Shown here: positions 25,746 to 35,700 of the stretch, in pieces | Position numbering within the stretch: the first letter of the stretch is position 1 | Layout of the letters: each line of letters starts with the position of its first letter | DNA from: Amycolatopsis circi | GTDB lineage: Bacteria > Actinomycetota > Actinomycetes > Mycobacteriales > Pseudonocardiaceae | Length of the DNA: 59,112 bases | Assembly (NCBI RefSeq): GCF_003385235.1 | Contig: NZ_PQIA01000047.1 | Coordinates: 1-59,112, forward strand | Reading direction: 5' to 3' | Position numbers and translations under genes: made by a program | Notes under the pieces: generated by a model | Seen by the model: the letters and a program-made list of their open reading frames with translations, nothing else | Database searches by the model: none | Told to the model about the DNA's origin: nothing

Positions 25746-25949
25746 TCAGCCTGCTTCCCGGATGTTCTCGGGCGACAGATCGGTCCAGTGGCCCGAAATG
25801 TGCGCGAGTGCTTCTTCACGGCTGCTCTCGCCGAGCGAAACCCGCCAGCCCGGCGGGACTTCCGCGAACGAGGGCCAGAGGCTGTACTGCTGTGCGTCGT
25901 TGACCAGGACGAGGAAGGCGCCGTTCTGGTCGTCAAACGGGTTTGTCAT
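25746..25949 (-). CDS. MbtH-like NRPS accessory protein
   Basis: The 67-residue sequence MTNPFDDQNGAFLVLVND, then YSLWPSFAEVPPGW and GHWTDLSPENIR has the diagnostic residues of MbtH proteins (NPFDD, SLWP, the Trp triplet, and DLSP). These bind and activate adenylation domains, here A1 and A2 of the NRPS. ATG at 25949 has GGAG 8 nt upstream. It is wedged between the two ABC transporter genes in the same operon. Confidence 0.96.
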   Translation of the reverse strand: MTNPFDDQNGAFLVLVNDAQQYSLWPSFAEVPPGWRVSLGESSREEALAHISGHWTDLSPENIREAG

Positions 25950-25966
25950 CGCATGCTCCGGATCGG

Positions 25967-26782
25967 TTAGGCGAGGCGGTAACGGCGGAAGCTCAGCAGG
26001 GTCGCCGCGGCGAAGAGCACGACCAGCGTCACCGCGACGACGATGCCGGGGTGCTGGGCGGGGAACGAATCGTCCGCGGGCACCGGCACGCCCCACAGCT
26101 GGCGGCACAGCGTGGTGACGGAGCTGACCGGGTTCCATTCGGCGACCGGCCGGACCCAGGACGGCAGCTGGCTGACCGCCATGAACGCGTTGGACAGGAA
26201 GGAAAGGCCGAGCGTCAGCACCGCGCCGACGCCGTCGATCGATTCGGGATTGCCCATCGACAGCCCGAGCAGCACGCCGACCCAGATCATCACGTAGAGG
26301 AAGAGGGCGAGCACGGCCAGCCCGGCGAGCAGCGCGGGGAACCCGGCGTGCACGCGGCCGCCGACCGCCAGCCCGATCCCGGCGACGATTGCCAGCGCGA
26401 TCAAGCCGACCAGCGCGTCGCCGATGGTGTGGCCGAACAGGACGGCGGGACGGGAGATCGGCAGGGAGCGGAACCGGTCGGTCAGGCCGCCTTTGAGATC
26501 CATCGCCACCGCGATCGCGGTCGGCGCGATTCCGGCGAGGCCTACCTGCATCAGCGCGGCCGGGAAGAGGAATTCCGGGTAGCTGCCGCCGCCTTCGACG
26601 CTTACCGCGCCCTTGAAGACGTAGCCGATCGCCAGCATCGTGATCAGCGAGTTCAGGGTGATGGCGAGGAGTCGGCCGGGCACCTTGCGCAGGTGGGTCA
26701 GCCGGCGGCCCGCCAGGGCGAGCGTTTCGACGGCTGCGGCAATCGCCTTTGGTGGCTCCGTCGGGGTGGTCATTGTGGTCAC
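25967..26782 (-). CDS. DrrB-type ABC-2 permease
   Basis: This 271-residue protein has six membrane segments in the ABC-2 pattern and the MDLKGGLTDRFRSLPISR intracellular loop diagnostic of DrrB permeases. GTG at 26782 overlaps the NRPS stop by 4 nt, with GGAG 6-7 nt upstream, so it is coupled to the NRPS. With the DrrA-type ATPase it forms an exporter for the peptide or polyketide. Confidence 0.93.
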   Translation of the reverse strand: MTTMTTPTEPPKAIAAAVETLALAGRRLTHLRKVPGRLLAITLNSLITMLAIGYVFKGAVSVEGGGSYPEFLFPAALMQVGLAGIAPTAIAVAMDLKGGLTDRFRSLPISRPAVLFGHTIGDALVGLIALAIVAGIGLAVGGRVHAGFPALLAGLAVLALFLYVMIWVGVLLGLSMGNPESIDGVGAVLTLGLSFLSNAFMAVSQLPSWVRPVAEWNPVSSVTTLCRQLWGVPVPADDSFPAQHPGIVVAVTLVVLFAAATLLSFRRYRLA

Positions 26783-29700
26783 TGCGACTCCTCGTTTCCG
26801 GTGCTCGCCAGCGTTTCGGCCACTGCGGCACCGATCTCCGCCTGTGGTCGCGGGTCCATCAGGTATTCGTGGCCGCAGTCGATCCGGTGGGTGCGCACCG
26901 GTCCGGCCACGTGCGGCACCCAGCGGCCCGCTCGTTCGGCCACCTCCGCGTCGCTCAATCCCTCGGCGGCGACGAACAACTCGACTGCGCCGGTGAATCT
27001 CGCGGGGCGGTAGCGGTGGGCCAGGGACGCGTTGTTGTCCATCACGGCGAGGACGCGGGTCATGCGTTCCTCGCCGATGTCGGCCAGTCTGCTGTCTCCA
27101 TGACGCAGCACGGCGATGACGTCGGCAGGGGTCAGCTCGGTATCGGCGTCGGTGTCGTGGAAGCCCACGTGCTCCAGGAAATCGACGAGCAGCTCGTGGC
27201 GGGACGGTGCGGTTTCGGAACCGTCCTGCGGGTAGCTGTCCAAGATGGACAGTGAGCCGACCGTTTCGCCTTCGGACTCCAGGCGGACCGCCAGTTCGAA
27301 GGCCAGCAGACCGCCGTAGGACCAGCCGAGCAGGTGGTACGGGCCGTGTGGCTGGATCCGGCGGATGTGCTCCAGGTAGTCCTCGGCGACCTGTTCGACG
27401 GAGTCCGGGAACTGTTCTGTGCCACTGATTCCCGGCGACTGCAGGCCGTAGATCGGACGGTCCGGCAGGTGGGCCGCCAAGCCCAGGTAGGGCAGGCTCA
27501 GGCCGAGTCCGGCGTGCAGGCAGAACAGCGGCGGTTTCGACCCGGTCGGACGGATCTGCAGAACGGGCGCGAACGGGTCCGGCAGGTCCGCCAGATCGGG
27601 TTCGGCTCGTTCGGCCAGTGCGGCCAGACGTTCGACGCTGCCGTGGGTCAGGACGTCGGCCACGGTCAGCCGCAATCCGGCTCGTCGGGCCAGTGCGACC
27701 AGTCGGACGGACTGCAGGCTGTTGCCGCCCAGTTCGAAGAAGCCCCTCTGGACGTCGACGTCAGCGATGCCAAGGGTTTCCGCGAACGCCGCTTGCAGCA
27801 GTTCGACGGTTTCGCTCGTGTCCTGGCCGGATTGCACAGTGGGAGCGGGCAGGGCGGCGCGATCCAGCGAGCCGTCCGGAGCGACGGGGATGGTGTCCAG
27901 TTCCGTGAAGGCGGACGGGATCAGGTAGTCCGGGAGTTCGGCGGCCAACGCTTCCCGCAGGGCTAGCGGGTCGACGCCGCGTTCCCATTGCGGGACCACG
28001 TAAGCGATCAAGTCGTCCTCGGCGATGACGACGGCTGCGGCGACCGAGGGCTGGCGGTGCAGGGCCGCTTCGATTTGCCCGATCGGGATCGCGAAGCCGC
28101 GTACCTGGGCCTCGCGGATCACCTCCACGGTTCCGTCCAACCGGGTGCGGGCGGGGAGGCCGGTGGGTGCGCCAGCCAAGTACAGCTCTCCTCGGCCGCC
28201 GCGAGGCACTGGCTGCAGACTCTGGTCGAGGACGTTGGCGTGGCTGTGCGCGAACGAGCGTCCGTTGACCAGCGAGAGCCAGCCGGACGCCGCGGTGCCC
28301 TCGCAGTTGAGTGCTCCGTCGAGGAATTCTTCGCCGAAGTTCAGCACCCGGGTGCCCGGTCGCAATGCCAGCATTTTCGCGATGCTCGGGGTCAGGACCA
28401 CGACGCTCGGGTCCACCGATGACGCGAGTTCCGCGATTTCCGCGGCGGGAGCGACGGTGACCAGCGCGCCGACATGCAAGGCGGCGAGCACGACCGGCAG
28501 CGCGAATTCGGTGTCGGGTGCGAGGACTCGGTCGCTGGCTGTGAGTGGCAGTTCGGCCAGTAGGGCGGCGATTGTCGCGGCCAGCGCGCCTCGGGTGAAC
28601 ACCGCGTCTCCGCGATACGCGAGATCTCCTGCCGACGAAGGCACCTTCAGGTCGGTGTCGGCGAATCCGGACACGTCCGTCTGCGGGAACGACGAACTGC
28701 CCTGCGACGTCCAGGCTGCACCGGTGGCGAGGACGGCGAAGATCGCTGCCCAACGGTCTCGGCCTGGCGGGAGGTCGATAGTTACCGTCTCCCCCGGTCC
28801 CGTGCCCTGCGCTTGCAAGGCTCGGGCCAGGCGGTTAGCTTGCTCGCGCAGACCGATGTCGCCGGGTACCAGCAGCTTCGGATCCGGAACCGCGACAGGC
28901 TGCGAGGACGGAATGGCTCGCTCGGCGGCCGTGCGCAGGTCGATCCGGCTCAGCGGCTGCCCGGGATCTTCGGCGGCGGCCGTCAGGAGAAGTGCCAGGC
29001 GGTCAACGAGCAGCTGCGCGGTTTCCGCGGTGAACGCGTCGGCGTTGTACTCGAGGGTGCCTTCCAGACCGCGCTCCCCCTTGTGCTGGCCCAGCTGGAA
29101 GGTCAAGTCGAACTTGAACTTCTTGTGCGTCGGGGCCAGCAGTTCGGGTCGCGCGGTCAGGCTGCCGAGACTGACTTCGGAGGGCGGGACGTCGTAGAAG
29201 GACAGCAGCACCCCGAACAACGGCTGCCGCGACATCGACCGAGTCGGTTGCGTCGCCTCCAGCAGCCGTTCGAAGGGCAGGTCCTGGTGGGCGTAGGCGG
29301 TTAGGTCGGCGTCGCGGACCCGCGCGACCAAGTCGGCGAAGTGCGGATCGCCGCTGGTGTCGGTGCGTAGGACGAGCGTGTTGACGAAGAAGCCGACGAG
29401 GTCGTGCACGGCTTCGTCCGGACGTCCGGCGACCAGGCTGCCGAGCGGGATGTCGGTTCCCGCGCCGAGACGGGTGAGCAGCGTGGCCAGCGCGGCTTGG
29501 ACGACCATGAACAGGCTCGCGCCTTGTTCGTGCGCGAGCCGCGCGAGACCGCGATGTACGGCGGACGGCACCTCGAACTCGATGGTTCCGCCGCGGTAGC
29601 CAGCAGAGGCGCGGCGCGGCAGGTCGACCGGCAGCGCCAGTTCGCCCGGAATTCCGGCGAGTGCTTCCCGCCAGTGCTTCAGCAGGCGGGCGGATTCGCC

Positions 29701-32700
29701 GTCCTTGGTGTCGTCCAGCAGGGAGTGTTGCCAGACTGAGTAGTCCGCGTACTGGGCGGGCAGGTCTGTCCACTCTGGACTCTTTCCGGACAGCCGTGCC
29801 TCGTACGCGGTGGCGAGGTCACGGGCGAGCACGTCGACGGACCAGGCGTCTCCGGCGATGTGGTGCAGTACCAGCAGGAGGACGTGGTCGCCGTTCTCAG
29901 AGGGACCGAACAGTTTGCTGCGCAACGGGAGGTCAGCGGCCAGGTCGAAGCCGCGGGCGACTTCTTCTTCCAGCGCCGCGGTGAGGTCTGTGGGCATCGG
30001 TGCGGCCCGCAGGGACTCCCCTGCGTCGAGGACGCGCTGGAACGGCACGCCGTCGGTGTCGGGGAAGACGGTGCGCAGGATCTCGTGGCGTGCGGTCAGA
30101 TCGTCGACGGCTGCGGCGAGTGCTGCGTAGTTCAGCTCTCCGGACAGGCGGACGGCGAGGGGGATGGTGTACCCGCCGTGCTCGCCTTCGAGCCGGTTGA
30201 GGAACCACATCCGCTGCTGGGCGTACGACAGCGGCAGCGGCTCGGGACGGTCCAGTTTGCGGAACGCCGCGCGAGCCTGTCCTGCCGACGCGAGCCGTCC
30301 GGCCAGTGCGGCGACAGTGCGGGCTTCGAACAGGTCCCGCAGCGGCAGTTCGACGTCCAGTTCCGAGCGGATCCGGCTGACCAGCGCAGTGGCCAGGAGG
30401 GAATGGCCGCCGAGTTCGAAGAAGTCGTCGTCGATTCCGGCTTCGGGCAGGCCCAGCACCTCGGCGTAGAGCCGGGTCAGTTGTTCCTCGACCGGGGTCC
30501 GTGGGCCGCGCTTCTCTTGTCCGGTCAGGTTTTCCGGGGCGGGCAGAGCTTTGCGGTCGACTTTGCCGTGTGCGGTCAGCGGGAGCCGGTCCAGTACGAC
30601 GATCGCGCTGGGCACCATGTACGCGGGCAGCAGTTCGGCCAGCTGAGCTTGCAGGTCCTCGGGCCGGGCGGTTCCCGCGACGTAGCCGACCAGGTGCCGG
30701 TTGGCCGCGTCGGAGCCCTGAACGACGACTACCGCGTCGGTGACCGATTCCTGGGCGAGGAGACCGGCTTCGATCTCGCCGAGTTCGATGCGGTGGCCGC
30801 GGATCTTGACCTGGAAGTCCCGGCGCTCCACGAACTCCAGTGCGCCGTCAGCCCGGCACACCACGCGGTCGCCGGTCCGGTACATCCGGGTACCCGGTTC
30901 GCCGTACGGGTCCGCCACGAAGACCGAACCCGTCTTGACCGGATCGTCGACGTAACCGCGTCCGACGACCAGTCCGCCGACGTACAGTTCGCCTGCCGCG
31001 CCCGGGGGAACCGGCCGCAGCTCGTCGCCCAGCACGTACAGCCGCGTGTTCCGCACCGGGAGGCCGATCGGCACTCGCAGACCTTGTGCATCGTCCACAC
31101 TGGACAGAACGGCGTGGGTCACGTCGTCCGAGCACTCGGTCGGGCCGTAGGCGTTCACCATCGGGATGTTCGGGAAGTATTCGAACCACCTGACGCACAG
31201 GTCCGGCGGCAGTGCCTCGCCGGTGACCACTAGCCAGCGCAACCCGTCCAGGTTCGGCGGGCTTCCGGCGTCCCAAAAGTCCAGCGCCGCCCGCAACAAC
31301 GAGGGCACGACTTCCAGCACGGACATGCCCAAGCCGAACAGCGCGTCCGGATCAGCCGCCGTCTCCCGGCTCACCGCCCGGACTTGAGCGCCGACCATCA
31401 GCGGGGCCAGCATCTGCCACACCGACACGTCGAACGTCAGCGGAGCGTTCTGCACCAGCACATCCGACGGTTTCAGCGCCAGGTCTTCCACCTTGGCCAG
31501 CAGGTGGTTGACCATCCCGCGGCGAGAGACCATCGCTCCCTTGGGGCGGCCCGTGGAGCCGGAAGTGAAGATCAGGTACGCGACATCGTCGTCGGCGCCG
31601 ACCACCGGTGCCAGTTCGGTGTCGACTGCTCCGTCCAGCTCGATGACCTCTACCGGGAGGTTGGCCGCGATCTCCCGGAACTCCGGGGCCACGATCACGC
31701 ACGCCGCGCCGCTGTCCGCCACCAGGCCTTGCAGGCGAGCGAGCGGGACCGTCGGGTCCAGCGGCACGTAAGCACCGCCTGCGCCGACTACACCGAGAAC
31801 CGCCGAAATGAAGCCGATGCCGGGACCGGCGAGCACGGCCGCTACCCGATCCGCTGGCACCCGACGGGACAGCGCCGAAGCCAGTCCCATCAGTTCTGCG
31901 TAGGTCACGGATCCGGCGTCGTCGACCACCGCGATCGCGTCCGGAGCCTGCGCCCGCACTCGCTCGACCACGCCCTCGCCGACCGGGCCAGTCGCGCCCA
32001 GCAGGAAGGTCTGCGATGGTTCGGACACCACGTCGATCCGGCCCAGCAGGCGGCCCGGGTCGCCGAGCACCGTGTCGAGCAGCGCTCGGAACTGCTGCGC
32101 CAGCCCGTGGACGCGGTCGTCGCCGAAGGCCTCGCGGAGGTAGTCGAAGCGGAAGACGAGGGAGCCGCGCGGTTCCACCACGAGGCTGAGCGGGTAGTGC
32201 CGGGAGTCGAGCGTCACCGCGTCGACCACGCGGACGTCCTCGCCGAGTTTCACCAGCGGGCCGCCGTCGCCGGCGGGGACGTTCTCGAACACCACTGCGG
32301 TGTCGAAGAGTTCACCGCTGTCCGGGATCGCTCCGCTCAGCTGCGCCTGTCCGATGTGCTGGTAGGACACCATTGCGGCTTGTTGACGTCCCAGTTCGGC
32401 GAGCAGTTCGCGGACCGGGCGGGCCGGGTCGAGCCGGGCTCGGACTGGCACGGTGTTCACGAACATGCCGACCATCGTTTCGACGCCCGGCAGTTCCGCC
32501 GGACGTCCGGACGCCACTGCGCCGAACACCACGTCCTGCTGTCCAGCCAGCCTGCCGACCAGAATCGCCCAGCAGGCTTGCACGATCGTGCTGACCGTCA
32601 GCTCGTTTTCCCGTGCCCAGGCATAGAGGTTCGCAGTGTCGCTTTCGGACAGTTCTAACTCGACAGTCGCGGGCAGGTTCGCGGCGGCGGGCAGGTCTGG

Positions 32701-35700
32701 GGCTACGCGGGTCGGGCCGGGCAGGCCGTCGAGCAAGTCCTGCCAGGCTTTCCGTCCGGCTTCCTGGTCTTGGCGGGACAGCCAAGCGAGGTAGTCGCGC
32801 ATCTGCGGCACGGCGGGCAGTTCGGCCGTCGCGCCGCGTGCGTAGAGCTGCGCCAGCTCGTCGATGAGGATGGGTACCGACCAGCCGTCGGTCGCGATGT
32901 GGTGTGCGCTCCACAGGAACCGGTAGCGCTCTGCGGCGACCCGGATCACGGTGAAGCGGACCAGCGGCGGGCGGGCGAGGTCGAAGCGGCGCAACCGGTC
33001 CTGGTCGACCAGCCGTTGCAGTTCCGCCTCGCGGTCCTCCTCCGGCAGCACGGTCAGGTCGATTTCGGTCCACGGCAGCTCGACCGATTCGGCGACCAGC
33101 TGCACGGGTTCTCCGTTGCGGCGTCGGCGGAAGTACCCGCGCAAGGCGGTGTGCCGGGTCAGCAGCGTGGCGCAGGCATCCCGGACGGCGGCGGTGTCGA
33201 GTGGTCCTTCGAGGTCCGCGATCGCTTGCACGGCATAGAAATCCACCCCCTCGGCGTCCAGTTCGGCGTGGAAAAGCATGCCCTGCTGCAACGGCGCGAG
33301 CGGAAGCACTTCCTCGACCGGCCCGACCCGCAGCTCGTCGAGTTCTCCCGGTTCGAGTTCGACCAGGGTGGCGGCGGGTTCAAGGGCGACGTCGTCCCCG
33401 ATCGGGACGGCGTTTTCCGCGATCGCCGCCGGAGTGCGCGCTTCCAGCAAGTCGCGCGGCGTGATGATCAGTCCGGCCTTCCGCGCGCGGCTAACCACCT
33501 GGATCGAGCTGACGCTGTCGCCGCCGAGCGCGAAGAAGTTGTCGTCGATGTAGACCTTCGGTACCGTCAGCACTTCGGCCAAGACATCGCACAGGATGGC
33601 CTCGACGGCATTGCGCGGGGCCCGGCCGACTGTCTCGGCGGCGAAATCGGGCTCCGGCAACGCATCCCGGTCGACCTTGCCGTGCACGGTCAACGGCATC
33701 GCGTCGAGCACGACCATCGCGGGCGGCACCAGGTAGTCCGGCAGCCGCTGCTGCAGTTCGCTGCGCACGGACGGGATGTCGACCGGCTCCGTTCCGACCA
33801 GATACGCGGCCAGCCGTTTGGTCCCGGCGTCGTCGGTGCGCACCACCACGACCGCGTCCGCGATCTCGGGCAGCTCGCGCAAGGTGGCTTCGATTTCGCC
33901 GAGTTCGATGCGGTGGCCGCGGATCTTGACCTGGAAGTCGCGGCGCTCGATGAACTCCAACGAACCATCGTCTCGGCGCACCACCCGGTCGCCGGTCCGG
34001 TACATCCGGGTGCCCGGCTCGCCGAACGGGTCCGCTACGAACACCGAGCCGGTCTTGGCCGGATCGCCCACGTAACCGCGTCCGACGACCAAACCACCGA
34101 TGTACAGCTCGCCAGCCGCTCCCGCCGGGACCGGACGTAGCTCGTCGCTCAGCACGTACAGCCGGGTGTTCCGCACCGGCAGACCGATGGGCGTCCGCAG
34201 CCCGCGCACATCGTCCACATTGGACAGGATCGCGTGTGTCACGTCATCCGAGCACTCGGTCGGACCGTAGGCGTTCACGAGCGGGATCTCCGGGAAGTAC
34301 CCGAACCAGCGCACGCACAGATCCGGGGGCAATGCCTCGCCGGTCACCACGAGCCAGCGCAATCCGGCCAGCTCCGGCGGACCACCGGCGTCCCAGAAGT
34401 CCAACGCGGCCCGCAGCAACGACGGCACCACTTCCAGCACCGACATGCCCAAGCCGAACAACGTCTCCGGATCCGCCGCGATCCGCCGGTCCACCACGCG
34501 AACCTGGCCGCCGACCACCAGCGGCGCGAGCATCTGCCAGACCGACACGTCGAACGTCAGCGGCGCGTTCTGCACCACCGCGTCGGACGCACTGAGCCCG
34601 AGGTCCTCGACCTTCGCCAGCAGGTGGTTCATCATCCCGAGCCGCGAGACCATCGCGCCTTTGGGACGGCCGGTCGAACCCGACGTGAAGATCACGTAGG
34701 CCACGTCATCGTCCGCGCCGACGACCGGGGCCAGCTCGGTGTCGACCGTGCCGTCCAACTCCACGACGTCGACCGGCAACTCCGCGGCGATCTCCTGGAA
34801 CTCCGGTGCCGCGACCACGCAAGCCGCACCACTGTCCGCCACCAAATCGCGCAACCGCGCCAACGGCAGCGTCGGATCCAGCGGCACGTAAGCACCACCA
34901 GCGCCCAGCACGCCGAGAACCGCTGAAATGAAGCCGCTTCCCGGGCCAGCGAGCACGCCGACCACGCGTCCCGCAGGCAGCCGCCGGGACAACGCCGAGG
35001 CCTGCCCGACCAGGTCCGCATAACTCACCGACCCGGCAGCGTCGACCACCGCCACCGCGTCCGGAGCCTGCGCGCGGACCCGCTCCACCACGCCCGCACC
35101 CACTGAGCCAACAGCGCCCAGCCCGGCGGCGAGCAGTTCCGCCCGCTCTCGCTCGTCGGCGACATCCACGTGCGCGAGCGGAGCTTCCGGATCGGCGCAC
35201 GCGAAGCGGTCGAGGAACCCGGCGAACCGATGCAGGTGACTGTCCACTCCGGACTCGTCGTAGAGGTCGGGGTTCCCGTTGAGGTGCAGTTCGATCCCGC
35301 CGCCGGGCTCATCGAGGACAGTGATGGACAGGTCGTTGGTGATCCCGGTGGACAGGTTCCGCACGCGGATCACGCAGTCGCCCAGCCGCAGCCCGGGATC
35401 CGCGGGCAGCACGTTGACGAACGGACCGCCGAAGGGCCGCCGTTCGTCGCTGCGCACGCCGATGTCGCGGCGGATCTGGTTGACGTGGTACCGCTGGTGC
35501 TTGAGTGTGCGGGCGAGTTCCCGCGAAGCCTGCTTCAGCAGCAGCTGCGGGGTCATCGCGGGCGTGACCTGCATCTTCAGCGGCAGGTAGTTCGCCATCA
35601 TCCCCGGGATCGTCCGCGTCCGGACACCCGCGCGGGCGGCCACCGGGACGGTCAGCATCAGGTCCTGGATGCCGGAAAGGCGTTCGGTGTAGGCGGCCAT

